Positions 11,515 to 23,345 are shown, numbered from the stretch's first letter. The stretch is 64,000 nucleotides of DNA from Heliocidaris erythrogramma (GCA_025617745.1 CM046858.1:34914598-34978597); one strand, 5' to 3'. Notes: generated by a model from the letters alone, not told the origin. Numbers and translations are program-made.

Positions 11515-12780
11515 CATGCTTAAACTCTTGTAAAAATATTGAGGGGTAAGGTACGGGCGAATGCCACGCTCATTTTTGCCTAAAAATGCCATTTTTGGCC
11601 CAACATTTGAAAGAATGTCAAAAATCACGATTTTTAATTTTTTGCCCTAATATATAAAGCCTGATAAAGACTTTTCAAGTGATGTCAGTTTCATTTCGAG
11701 TTTGAAGTTATAAATCCGATTAATATACATTTGAAAGTTGGATATTACACACACATGTATGGCGCAATGAAACATAAAACTGTGATTTACTCAAAATAAT
11801 AGGTTGTGAAAACTAACAATATTTCAAATAATTTTTACCCAACATAAATTTGTCAATTTAAACGATTTTCTTGATTAAACATATAATGCATATTGTCATG
11901 TCACACACAAAAAAGAAATTATCCGAGAAGGCGATAGAAAACTCATTTTATGTTATCCCGAATGGAATGATGTATTTTTACTCCATGCGCATTTTGAATG
12001 AAAAACCAGCGGTGGAAAAACACTATTTGAATACACATCTAGACTTCTTGAATATACATAAGGCAATTACCCCATGTATTATCGGTATCCCCTTAAAAAG
12101 AATCTTGAATAAAGTTTTTCTGTTAGATATGGGACCATTAACTATCAAAATATGCTTCTTTGCCCTAAATTAAGAGGTGGGCGTGACCACAAGGGCTATA
12201 ACCATGGCAAAGGATCAGTTACAGTAGAATTTCAGAAAATGTCATGTGTTCATGATTTAGAAAGTACAAAAACTTATTGTAACATTAAAAGATGATGTAT
12301 CAAATACTTTCTCAATTGATTAAAACCCAAATGAGAGTGATGAAAAGTCTCCATCATGTTTGAAAATGGCTGTTTCTATGGAAATAGTAAGAAAAAAAAA
12401 TGATATTTGAGCAAAAAATCCTTGCTGCTACTGAAAAAAAGAAGTAAATATGAATATTGTACAAGATTGTACAAGATTATCTTCTCTTTTACAGTTATTA
12501 TAATTTGTAAAGGGGTGATATATGTGACCACTACATGTTAGGCCGTTACCATGGTAAGAAATATATTCATTGTATTTCTAATAAAATACAGAACTATAGT
12601 TTTTTTTCAACATGAAATAATAGTAAACATCTAATAATTTGTCGCCTGTTTGATTATATTCACAACTTTAGTTTGGAACAGAGCTAAATTTGATTTATCA
12701 AAAAAAAATGTTGCCATGGAAACGGAATGTTAATGAAGATGACATATTTCAACTAAAAAAAAGAAATGTAACTAACCAAC
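11515..12780 (+). repeat. Outer arm (left) of the large inverted repeat, with X-box monomers
   Basis: It matches the reverse complement of 34395-35455 through almost its whole length. Shared stretches include GAAAGTTGGATATTACACAC, ATACACATCTAGACTTCTTG and TTTGCCCTAAATTAAGAGGT. X-box-like motifs are spaced about 165-175 bp apart, with the best at 12545 (GTTACCATGGTAAG) and 12710 (GTTGCCATGGAAAC) and weaker ones near 12205 and 12371. No gene was recognised; the frame at 11871-12173 lies inside the repeat. Confidence 0.8.
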
Positions 12781-12865
12781 AAATAGAAAATATATAGCAA
12801 CCAGATTAACAAACACCCTCGGTAATTAGAATCTACTCGTCGGCTGTGAATGTGACCATTATATA

Positions 12866-12894
12866 ATACTATATATATATATATATATATATAT
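12866..12894. repeat. TA dinucleotide microsatellite
   Basis: About 13 uninterrupted TA units. Confidence 0.9.
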
Positions 12895-12938
12895 ACTAAC
12901 ATGATGATATTTCATAACCGCGTGTTGGAAAAGCATGA

Positions 12939-13155
12939 AGAGAGATACAATTAATGAATTCCAGAGAAGACATTGGTAATGCATTGAATTCCAACTTTTT
13001 TATTTATTTTCACCAATTAATGAATTCCAGAGAAGACATTGGTAATGCATTGAATTTCAACTTTTATATTTATTTTATTGGTGAAAATGAATATAAAAGC
13101 TGGAATTCAATGCATTACCAATGTCTTCTCTGGAATTCATTAATTGTATCTCTCT
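12939..13155. repeat. 217-bp hairpin element with an internal 66-bp duplication
   Basis: The arm starting AGAGAGATACAATTAATGAA at 12939 is inverted at the right end, finishing at 13155. The stem is about 55 bp and nearly perfect. A second copy of the left-arm core, TGAATTCCAGAGAAGACATT, begins at 13021, 66 bp after the first (12955), so the left arm is doubled and the right arm is single. This suggests a palindromic MITE that then suffered a slippage or template switch. Confidence 0.8.
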
Positions 13156-13345
13156 ATATATATACTATGTATACTATTTACTAAAAAGTAAAGGCTTATA
13201 CAAAAAGTGGTGTTGTCTTTCAACCAGAATTTCTATTTACATGTACTTGATTCAAATGTTGATACAGAAGATTTTTGTCCCTTTACAAAATTGATGATAC
13301 CAAAATTTTTGCATTGAACATGATGACAAGACCTGTTACTTGATT

Positions 13346-13781
13346 CATTCAAAATTTTATTTATTTATTTATTTATTTGAACTTATTCATACAAGGATAA
13401 AAACCTAATATAAAATTGTTTTGCATCATGGTCCTGATGTAAAAGGAATAAACGATAAGGTACAGCATAAAATGATAAGAAAATACATAATATAGGCACA
13501 TAACAAGTACAAGCAACAATAATAAATTTCAAAAATAACCAACTGAGTATATTATGTAATGCAAAGCCTAATGTGGAATGTGGATAATATCCTTGTACTA
13601 ATGAGACTACGAGATAAAAAAAACAAAAACAAAACAAAAAACACAAAAAAATGACCAGTATTAAAAAAATATCCCATACATAGTTCTTTGTTCTTTGTGG
13701 ATTGTCATCTAAAAGAAGAGCCTTAAAAAGTCAAAGTACTTTTGAAATTTATTTTTGAAAGTCACACAAAGATCATATACA
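13346..13781 (-). mobile_element. Possible LINE 3' end (minus strand)
   Basis: An (ATTT)n microsatellite at 13356-13380 is followed by 400 bp of A-rich sequence resembling the 3' untranslated region of CR1/L2-like LINEs, which end in short tandem repeats. No coding part remains. The Tc1-like element begins directly after it. Confidence 0.3.
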
Positions 13782-13783
13782 TA

Positions 13784-15896
13784 CAGTTAACAACAAAATT
13801 ATTCATACCCCTTGGAAAATACTAGTTTTTTGCATTTTTCCTAAAAATGAATGGTTAAATGAAGTTACTTGCACATCACTTGAATACATTTAGTTATCAT
13901 CTGCAAATGAATGCCATTTCCGGTTTCACCTCATTTGAATAACAATAGAAAAGGTGAGTTATCCAAACTGGGCGATGTTCAAAATTATTCATACCCTTGG
14001 TGATTTATTGACTTTGTCAATCAGTATGAATCCGATCCTTGTGATTAATGCTTGTAATTCACTTTATTTTAATACACCGTCACAAGGTTTCCGGAGGGGT
14101 CTCTGCTGGGATATCAGGCCAGTACCTGTTCTCCAATGGCTCAATCTCCTTGAGGATGTGTCCACACATGCCTTCACCTGACCTTCAGGGAGTTCATTAG
14201 ATTTCGTGTCCTACAGGTGATGCAGTTATCGACTTCATGATGACAGGACTATGATATTGAAATTTTCGGTCATTTATTCCATGCATTTTGATGAAAATTC
14301 TGTATCTACTTATGAAGCAAAGCACCATTCCTGAAGAGCCCTTCCCTTTTGCACTGCCTGTGGGAGGGTTCACCTTTATTCACTGGCCCCATTCTTAATC
14401 AGAGTGCTCAGGAAGGCCATGTTGGTGATATTAAAGTCATTGCATGACTCTAACGTCAGGTCACCATGAATAACAGTATGTAACCTTTGAGTACCATACA
14501 CATCCCACATTGACTGTTACTGTATATCAATCTTCATATGGTATATTCTTTGTATCTTTGGTATGAAAGCTACAATCCTTGATATCAAAATGAATGTAAA
14601 CCAAATTTATACCATATGCCCTCCATGTTACCAGCTGCAGTGCACTGGAACATAAAGATCAGTATTTTAAGCTTCACTAGAGTACCCACTTGCAGGTGTC
14701 CATATCAAAAATGTGTCAATCAGTGTAACTGAATAAACTGATAAAATTGGCACCATCCAACCTTTAGACAACTACCATGGCCTCCCTAAACATTCTTAAT
14801 AATAATGGAACAAAAGTATCAGGAAATACCTTCCCTTGACAGTGCAACAGTGAATGCCTCTAGGGAAGTCTCTCCAGGAAGAGTGCTAAATGTTTCAACT
14901 TAGATACAGAATTGTCATTAAAATGTAAGGAATATTAACGAAAATATCAATATCATAGTCCTATCCTCATGACGTCTAAAACTACACCACCTGCAAACAC
15001 AAAATCTGCTTTAAATCCATCAAATCCCCTGAAAACCAGGTGATGGCATGTGTGGACAACATCCTCAAGGAGATTGGGCCATTGGAGACCAGGTATTGGC
15101 CTGATATCTCAGTAGAGACCTCCAGAAGCATTGTGACAGTGTGAAGAAAGTGTTACGAGATTTTTCAAAAGGGTGCACCGGTGACATCGGATTCTTACGA
15201 AGAGGAAAAAGCAATCCGGGTGGGGTGAAAATTATCATGAAAGACTGGATAGACCCAGGGGCGTTGCTAGGTCTTTCTGAGTGGGTGGGGGGGGGGGGGG
15301 GTGTCGAGACCACTAATTTACCGACGAGCCTGAGTTACCGATAAACCTTTGGGGGGCAGGTGCAGAAGCCAGTAATAGAATTGTCATTAAAATGTAAGGA
15401 ATATTAACGAAAATATCAATATCATAGTCCTATCCTCATGACGTCTAAAACTACACCACCTGCAAACACAAAATCTGCTTTAAATCCATCAAATCCCCTG
15501 AAAACCAGGTGATGGCATGTGTGGACAACATCCTCAAGGAGATTGGGCCATTGGAGACCAGGTATTGGCCTGATATCTCAGTAGAGACCTCCAGAAGCAT
15601 TGTGACAGCGTGAAGAAAGTGTTACGAGCATTAATCACAAGGACTGGATTCATACTGATTGACAAAGTCAATAGATCACCAAGGGTATGAATAATTTTGA
15701 ACATCACCCAGTTTGGATAAGTCACCTTTTCTATTGTTATGCAAATGAGGTGAAACCAGAAACAGCATTCATTTGCAGACGATAACTAAATGTATTCAAG
15801 TGATGTGCAAATTAAATTCAGTTAACCATTCATTTTTAGGAAAAATGCAAAAAACTAGAATTTTCCAAGGGGTATGAATAATTTTGTTGTTAACTG
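13784..15896. mobile_element. Tc1-like non-autonomous element, copy 1, IR/DR type
   Basis: TA precedes CAGTTAACAACAAAATTATT at the left end and follows its inverted copy at the right end, giving a TA target duplication. The inverted repeats run for about 430 bp. Within each, the AAAATTATTCATACC motif occurs twice, at the tip (13795) and 186 bp further in (13981); this is the two-direct-repeat layout of Sleeping Beauty-type Tc1 elements. No transposase frame remains; the recurrent short frame beginning MSYPNWAMFK lies inside the repeat and is not a gene. The right half is doubled around a captured 216-bp segment. A second copy lies at 27238-30410. Confidence 0.85.
14908..15628. repeat. Internal duplication with captured neighbour DNA (copy 1)
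   Basis: 14908-15160 is repeated as 15377-15628 at an offset of 469 bp. Between them, 15161-15376 is not transposon sequence but a near-identical copy of 16636-16846, a dispersed repeat about 1.5 kb downstream. Both junctions share a few bases with the donor: GA on the left, AGAATT on the right. Confidence 0.85.
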
Positions 15897-16554
15897 TACA
15901 TACATATATCAGTGGTATTCATTGAGGTTAGCTGGAAACTAAACCTGAGCCGTGGAACGGGGGTGGGGGCTGCAGCCCCCCCCCCCCCCCCCGGCCCACT
16001 TATTTTGAGTAGACACATCTATAAAACCTCGGAAAAAAGGTTAGGAAATTTTCATTGAGTGAAATCAGATCAGCCCCCCTCCCCCGCCCCACTTTCAAAA
16101 ACTCTCTGCGGCCCCTGCTATATGTAATCCAAAATTTAGTTTTGATGTAGAGTGTAGCGTACTTAAAATCATGAGTTAGCAACTAATCAATATTGGTCAC
16201 AGACCAGGGCGGCAAAGCGTCTCGTGTTGAGAGGAGGGAGAGGGGGGGGGGGGGGGTAAGGTAGGTACCGGCAGAAAAAAAGAGAACTTCTGTCAGAAAG
16301 GGAGCACGCACAATGGGGCATTAATATAAAATGCACTTTCTAGGGAAAAGGGGAACGCATAGATGGAAACATTAAAGTGAATACATAAGTTTTAGACTTT
16401 ATAAATTATACCCCTACATTTTGAATCCATTTTCAGGAATCCTCTTTGTTTCTCTCTTTACATAATAGTGTGCAGTTGAGTATGAGGGTCTGTGATGGTC
16501 TGTATATTCATTTTCCGAGCGAGTAATATAGAGCTGGCTGTGACATCCAGTGGT
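15897..16554. other. Non-coding sequence with C and G runs
   Basis: A C-run lies at about 15979-15992 and a G-run at about 16242-16256. Nothing else was recognised. Confidence 0.5.
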
Positions 16555-16852
16555 GAATCCAGGGGGCCTTTTTGGGACTTCGAGACTTCGGCCCCCCTTT
16601 TGAAAAATCCTGGATCCACCGCGGTGGATCCAGGATTTTTCAAAAGGGTGCACCGGTGACATCGGATTCTTACGAAGAGGAAAAAACAATCCGGGTGGGT
16701 GAAAATTATCATGAAAGACTGGATAGACCCAGGGGCGTTGCTAGGCCTTTCTGAGTGGGTGGGGGGGGGGGGTGTCGAGACCACTAATTTACCGACGAGC
16801 CTGAGTTACCGATAAACCTTGGGGGGCAGGTGCAGAAGCCAGTAATAGAATT
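16555..16852. repeat. Dispersed GGATCCAGGATTTTTCA repeat with perfect palindrome
   Basis: This is the donor-like copy of the segment captured in Tc1-like copy 1. It contains a perfect 54-bp palindrome at 16595-16648 centred on CCGCGG, and a G-run at about 16760-16772. Related phrases (GGATCC with GGGGG, or GAAAAATCCTGGCTACGCC) occur near 2600, 52600 and 55345. Confidence 0.75.
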
Positions 16853-16959
16853 TTTTTCTCAATCAGTGTCAACCGTGACTCTATCTTCATTTAACAAATC
16901 TAATTCGAAGAATTTTTTTTCTTGCAGATTTCTATTTGTAATTAAAGCAACGCTTATTC

Positions 16960-17830
16960 CATTTCGGCGAGCGAGCGTTACGAGCGAGCAAAAATTTGTA
17001 TGCTTATCATTTTATATTGAACATGTTGAATAGCATCTTCCCGCCTACCATCACTTATTAATCAAATGAGTGTTTATTCCATATTCGCGATCGAGCGCCC
17101 TTTTAACGTTCTATTTTCAATGGGCAGTAAAAAAAGGAGTGTTGTGGCTGCTGGGCGGGGCGGGCTCAATAGTATTTAAGGGAATGTTAATTTTTGACTG
17201 GGCGAGTGAGCATAGAGAGCGAGCGAAAAAAATGACACTTCTTTTTTGACAATAATTTTTTACAGCATAAACGAGATCTTTTTGTGCGAAGCGGGGCGGG
17301 CTAAATCGTATTCATTAAGGGAATGCTAATTTTATTTTGGTGAGCGAGTGTAGCGAGCGAGCTAATTTTTTTGTTGTTGTAATGATTGGTAGCATAAACG
17401 GGATCTTCTTGCTTCGCTGGTGCAATCGAATTTAAGAGAATGTAAATTTTATTTAAACTGTTTTTATTATAGTAATTGGTAGCATAAACAGGATCTTCTT
17501 GCTACGAAGCGGGGAAGGCACAATCATAATTATTCAGTAAGGGAATGTTAATTTTATATAGGTGAGCGAGCTAAAAAAAAATTTTTTACAATGATTGCAA
17601 GCATAAACGGGATCTTCTTGCTACGAAGCGGGGCGGGCACAATCGTATATTAAGGGAACGTTAATTTCATTTTTGCGAGCGAGCGTAGCGAGGAATAAAA
17701 ATAACAAACACTTCTCTTTTGATAATAATTGATAGGGAAAAAATGGGTATTCTAGCTGCGAGCGGGGCGGGCAGAGCTGTTCAATTTATTAATTTCTTTT
17801 TGGCAAGCGAGGTAATAAGAATAACACCTC
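16960..17830. repeat. GCGAGCGAGC tandem array, ~120-bp units, left part
   Basis: Degenerate units repeat at 98-137 bp. Each has GGCGAGCGAGCGTAGCGAGC, then an A/T stretch, AGCATAAACGGGATCTTCTT, GCTACGAAGCGGGGCGGGC and TTAAGGGAATGTTAATTTTA. The array resumes at 19085 after a LINE insertion. Confidence 0.8.
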
Positions 17831-17834
17831 TCTT

Positions 17835-19085
17835 TTAATAATAATAATAATAATAATAATTATTATTATTGTTATTGTTATAATAATAATAATGATAATA
17901 ATAATAATGATAATAATATAGCATAGCGCATATCACAGTACGTCCCTATGCGCTGTAAGTTACCAGTTAACACTGGAATTTATTTATAAAAAAGTAATGT
18001 GTAACGTGCCTTAAAGTTGTCAGCGGTATCACAGTTTCTGATATTTTCTGGCAATTTGTTCCAAAGTTCTGCTGATGCAACCTGAAAAGAGCGTGACCCA
18101 TAAAATTTTGTATTAATTATTAGGCACCGCAAAACCACCAAAAGGTCGCCAGATATGATATTTTAGTTAAGTTCTGATTCTGAAAGAGGAGATTCACAGC
18201 TTTAAAATGATATATAACTCATTAGCAGGTTCCTAACTAACTGTACAAAGAGTAGAATGCACAGTCCCTCATAATGTTACTTCTGAGAAATAAGGGTTTG
18301 AAGTTTGCAGTCTATTGAAGCACTCTGACTTGCAAGGTGTTGTGCTAAGGTGACAAAAGGAGGATTGGAACTCAATGAAAATTTCTATGAAGGGATTATC
18401 AGATTGTCCTAAAACTTGGCATTCTAATTAGTCATCTCCTGTTCATTATAGTGGGCAAGTATCAACGCAAGAACTTACTTTGTTTAAAAGTTATGGGAGA
18501 TCAAAATGAGACAAGTATTCAGGGTCGTAAAAAAGAAAAGTAATACCACAAAATCCAGAGAAGACACACATAAGTCAATACAAAACTGTCAAAAATATAA
18601 CCCAATATAATATTAGATTGTTTGGTGCCTCCAAATTTTTTACATTACTTAGAAAAAAGGTAAATCTTTCAGGAAATACCCAAGACTAAAGTTTGACCAT
18701 GCCAACCAAAAACACATTGATTGAGCTCTAACTGAAAATCACACAGTGCGACTTTTTGGTGGTTTTGTGGTGCCTGGTCACTTTTATTTGTGGAATTATT
18801 GTGAGAAAGGACTTTTGGAAAGATTTGAGATTTCTGTGTGGTATGTATTGGATAAGTAATTCAGTCAAATATGTAGGAGCCAATCCTTTGAGGCACTTAA
18901 ACGTTAAGACAAGGATCTTAAACTCGATTCTAGCACGAACAGGTGACCAGTGTAGTTTCTTCAAAATAAGTGTACTTTCTTCAAAATAAGAGAGATAGAT
19001 TCACTCGAACGGGACTTAACAAGCCGTGCAGCAGAATTTTGGATTCTTTGGATTCGGTTCAGTTGAGTTTCAGGTAGATTGTAGA
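17835..19085 (-). mobile_element. CR1/L2-like LINE fragment (C-terminal end)
   Basis: Minus-strand translation gives LPETQLNRIQRIQNSAARLV followed by LHWSPVRARIEFKILVLTFK and GLAPTYLTELL (19085-18800). This is the conserved region after the reverse transcriptase in CR1/L2/Jockey-group LINEs. There is one small duplication-type frameshift near 18970, where the AGTGTACTTTCTTCAAAAT segment is doubled. The 3' end is marked by an (AAT)n/(ATT)n microsatellite at 17838-17895. The LINE interrupts the GCGAGCGAGC array. Confidence 0.75.
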
Positions 19086-19460
19086 GAAGAGCATTACAAT
19101 TTTGATAATAATTTGTAGCATAGACGGGGTCTTCTTGCTGCGGGGCGGGGCGGACGCAAACAAATTGAAGGAGATATGTATTTCATTTTGGCGAGCAAAG
19201 GTAAAATTAGGCTTTTAATTCAGATTGAAAAGCATCTGCATATATATACCCCGCCTTTTATTAATCACAAATATAAATTATCACACAAGCATTATTTCAT
19301 ATTGGCGAGCGAGGTAGCGAGCGATCGAAATTTTAGGTATGTCATTTCATATTGAAAAATATCTGCCTGCCTACCACACCTTTTGAAATTTCTCGAACAT
19401 TTTATTTAATGGGTCTACTGGTGAGAAAGTGAAGCGAGCGAGCTCAAAACTTAGACCCTG
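19085..19460. repeat. GCGAGCGAGC tandem array, right part
   Basis: Continuation of the array seen at 16960-17830, with AGCATAGACGGGGTCTTCTT, a CGGGGCGGGGCGGAC block and GGCGAGCGAGGTAGCGAGCG. A C-run follows at about 19508-19523. Confidence 0.75.
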
Positions 19461-19689
19461 AGTAACCAACATAGAAACAGAAAAAATAAAATTCCTCCCG
19501 ACCCCCTCCCCCCCCCCCCCCCCAATATGCTTCTGCATGATCCCGTCTCGGCACTTCCCGAAATGCTAGGGTGGACCTACTCCGTCAAACTTGTAATTCT
19601 TAATTATATGGTTTGTCAGTTTTCTGTTCATTTATCAAAACATTATTACATTTAAATTCATTCCTTCATTATTTGTTAGATTACTTTAT

Positions 19690-20100
19690 TTCAAGATGAT
19701 GTACCCTCAAAACCAAACATTGTTCTTGTGGTCAAAATGCCATGTATGGGAGGAGGCAGAGGGAGCTTTGGGGATGATAGAAAACAAAGTTTGTGTTTGA
19801 CGAACAAAAGCTGAAACATTATTCCGGAGTTTCGGAGCAGCGTACACGAAAGCCCTATCACCAAGAGTAATCTTTGATCTGCCATGCAGATGGATGTTTT
19901 AATAACGTGCGGTCTTCAGAACTTCGCAAAAGAATATGATTTAGACGAGGATGTCAATTCAACAAGTTCCTGAATGTACAGCGGTGCCATACCATGAATC
20001 GCCTTATAAGTTATTAAAAGAGTTTTTAAAATGATTCTTTGTCTTACAGGTAACCAGTGTAGGTCGCGTAGCAATGGACTACAATGAGAGTATCGAGGGG
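19690..20100 (-). mobile_element. CR1/L2-like LINE C-terminal fragment
   Basis: Minus-strand translation gives LLRDLHWLPVRQRIILKTLL, ITYKAIHGMAPLYIQELVEL and then, after a stop, TLGDRAFVYAAPKLRNNV. These are the conserved post-RT blocks of CR1/L2-group LINEs. The coding frame is broken. Confidence 0.75.
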
Positions 20101-20144
20101 AATTACAGACCAGTCTGGCGCATGCATTTTGAACTCTCTGTAAT

Positions 20145-20300
20145 TACCCACGCCGATGTAATCGGCAGGGTTATGTAAAGGGCTCCGTATGTTTGTTTTT
20201 TACCCACGCCGATGAAATCGGCAGGGTTATGTAAAGGGCTCCGTATGTTTGTTTTTTTGTTTGTTTGTTTGTTTGTTTGTTTGTTTGTTTGTTTGTTTGT
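20145..20300. repeat. 56-bp direct repeat and (GTTT)n microsatellite
   Basis: The unit TACCCACGCCGATG...CGTATGTTTGTTTTTT starts at 20145 and again at 20201. It is followed by about a dozen GTTT units at 20245-20300. Confidence 0.9.
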
Positions 20301-21711
20301 GTACAAGATAACAAGAGAACGGGTGAACGGATTTGCACCAAATTTTCAGGGAATGTTCAGAAAGTGACAGGAAAGAATCGATTAGATTTTGGTGATGATT
20401 GGTTGACCCCTGCACATTCTGTGTGACCTTGAAGTTTTGACCCTGTAGTAAAGTATAGGAACTTCAGTTCAGATAGTGACAGGAAAGAAACTAGAAAGAT
20501 TGATGACCCCAAACTTCGCCTGCAGATGCAGAAATATTTTGGCCAATCAAAACACTCATTACTTCGTCTCACCAAAAGTCTATTTCAGGTTTATGAATTT
20601 TAGAAGACTTTTAGACCCATTATTTGCCATTTCACTTCAAATCCGTACGAGCCTGCAATGAATATTCAAAGCCAACGTATCCCAGCAACAAGGGATTGCG
20701 CGCGATACCTTTTTTAACTACAAATTCATTTAGATTCAGGCTACCCTACCCCTACGGCTTCTCCTCTATTTCTTATCTTCTGTGCATTTCTGTTTATTTT
20801 CCCCTGTTCTTTCCACTTTGTTGTGGAAGTTTTTGTGATTTATTTTATCCTGGTGGACGTGTAGTACGTGATTTTAATTGTTTTCGGTGAAAATCTGGTG
20901 AGTTTGTTCGACGTGAGTGAGTCTATCGCACTCGCGAGCGTTCGCGTGTGTTGATCTGAGTGAGTGGGCTGTGTAGCTAGCTGTACGTACATAACTATAC
21001 ACAGCGCTGTCGCGAAGTGACGGCGATCTGGTCGGGCTAGGGAGTACATAACCCCAGGGAGTACAGTGCCTGTGCCTTACTGACTGTAGTAGGATTGAAC
21101 TTTTTTCTTTGGGTTATAACGGTCCTGTCATTTGAGATTTGAGTTAGTTTATAACTCATTTATGTCTGTTTGAGTGGATTTCGTAGTTGTAAAATATATA
21201 CAAACACTGTATTTCTTTTTAATTTGTGTGGATTTGCAAAATTTGGTGGCTGATCGAGGTTCGCCGAATACATGCACGCCAGTATCCACTTTGACTTTGT
21301 TGATGGTGGTGACTGAGCTGAGTGAGTAAGCTCTGTGCCTCGCATGCATTTTGAAGTCGAGATCCAACTTATTTTGTCGTCATATTTATTTTATCCAAGC
21401 CCGATGAAAAAAAAACAACAACCCCAATTGCAATGTAATTTAAAGATAGAACATGAATACATTTACTAACACTTACATGACTGAACACTGAATACAAATT
21501 GCTAACATTTTTTTTCTCACCACGCCACGCTCTCTGACATGTCTAATCAATTACTTTTAGGGGAGGGATGTTTCAATAATAAAATATCTTTTTCAGAAGA
21601 ATTTTTTCAAGGGTGGGGACACACAAAGCTATGACCTGGATATGGCAAAATTTATTGGGGGGGGGGGGGGAGGAGATGTGCCTCTTGTTATCCCCTTTGA
21701 ATGGCTACTGC
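20301..21711. other. Non-coding sequence with a CpG-richer stretch
   Basis: 20690-21070 is richer in CG dinucleotides (for example ATCGCACTCGCGAGCGTTCGC) and contains a donor-like CTG|GTGAGT near 20896. It could be a non-coding first exon or a repeat promoter, but nothing ties it to a gene. A G-run lies at about 21657-21671. Confidence 0.35.
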
Positions 21712-23345
21712 TTACAAAAATAATCGCAACAAAACAAAACCTATTGGGTTAAGGCGTGGGTCTGCCGCCTTTGACGGCCTTTCTAGTTTGCTTATTTGAT
21801 AATCTGGTAAACCTAGCAGTAAACTGTTACAATAATCTAGCCTACTCGTAACAAATGCATGAATGATCTTTTCAGTGCTTTGACGTGTGAGGTATTTTCG
21901 AATGTGTCTTATGTTAAACAATTGATAAAAGAATTCTTGCAAACGTTGGAGATGTGTCTTTCAAATCTAAGGTGTGTGTCAAACCAAACTCCTAAGTTCT
22001 TAGCATGATCAGAAGGGAATATCTAGGCATTAACCACTTTAATATTCTCTGTGTGTAACTTTGAAACTTGCTGTGGAGTGCCACATATCAAAAACTCTGT
22101 TTTCTTATCATTAAGTAATAGATGACGGGATAGTAGCCATTTGTAAATGTGTGAGATACATTCGTCAAAACTGACACACAATGATCTTCATTTATCATAT
22201 TGGGTGCAAAAGATATATACAATTGTGTGTCATCAGCATAAGTGTGACACTGAACTTCTGGAAAGTTCGACCGAATCTCGTGAACTAGTCCACTAGCATA
22301 CAGTGTGAAAAGGAGTGGACCCAAACAAGAGCCTTGTGGTACTCCAAACAGTAAATCAAACTCCCTAGACGGGAGACACCATCCACTTCAACCCTCAGTT
22401 TCCTATCTTCTAGATACGACTTTAACCATGATAACGCCCCATCTGTTATTCCAAACCGAGTTTCAAGATTGTCCTCCAAAATTTCGTGTTTGTTGGTGCA
22501 GTAGTATTACAAAGACAACCTGCTGCTTATTCATTAACAAAAGCAGGTCATTTTTAGCCTAAAAATAAGGCGGTTTCTGTACTATGGTGTTTTCTATATG
22601 CTGACTGTAAAGGTGGCAGAAGATCATTGTTGGAAAGATGTTTTTGAAGTTGATTCCACACTGCAACTGCAACTAGCTTAGAAACATATTGCAAGTTACT
22701 CACAGGTCTTAAATTCGTAAATTGCAAATCAGCACCAGGTTTTTTCATTAGCGGCTTAACTATTGCCAATTTCCAATGTGAATGAAACTGTTCATGTACA
22801 AGAGAGAAATTTAAAAGTTTAGTTAAACAAGGTAACAAAATATCGATACAATCTACAACCAAATTGGTAGGGACAGGATCCAAAGAACAGGACTTTTTGT
22901 TTGACTTGATGACCATCTTTCTAACATCACTTTCAGACAATGGAGAAAATTGTGAATATTGTCAGATATCTTCTGTTAAAATAATGAACCCAGATCATTT
23001 ACAAACGTTCCTGTGTCTATATGTGGTGGGACATTGAGTGTAGATTTCTTCATATTAAGGAAAGATTTTGTAGCACCAAACAATTTTTTCTGGTCAGTAC
23101 TGTTCTCATTTATGTATTCATTATAATACTCATGACGAGCTCGATTCATTAAAGGCAAAGCCTCATTGAGTATATCCTTATAATCATCATGATCTTTTTC
23201 ATCTTCTTCTCAGCTTTACGTCTCCTACGCTTTATCTGTCTAATTTCTTCATTAAACCAAGGTGTCTTTGGTTTCAAACGCACATACTTTGTTACAAGAG
23301 GTGCATGCTCATTAACCCTCTTAATACTTAAGTCTTCTCATCCCA
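21712..23345 (-). mobile_element. CR1/L2-like LINE, copy A (RT region), decayed
   Basis: Minus-strand blocks in order from 23345 down: an HEYYNEYINENSTDQKKLFG linker, KSCSLDPVPTNLV (about 22880), LMKKPGADLQFTNLRPVSNL, LQSAYRKHHSTETALF, an [18 protein letters not shown] block, FGVPQG-type residues, the catalytic [14 protein letters not shown] (about 22230), and HAFVTSRLDYCNSLLLGLP (about 21840). This is the RT core of a CR1/L2-group LINE. It carries several frame breaks, including a deletion of about 20 bp relative to copy B near 22493. The part 22171-22951 is about 97 percent identical to the piece inside the second Tc1-like element. Confidence 0.85.

Noticed and set aside
11258-11628. Minus-strand frames with poly-Tyr or poly-Ile
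   Set aside because: Translation of the GAT/AAT microsatellite.
13954-14181. A conserved 60-75 codon frame beginning MSYPNWAMFK, found five times in the window
   Set aside because: All copies lie in the inverted repeats of the Tc1-like elements, in both orientations; conservation reflects the repeat, not a protein.
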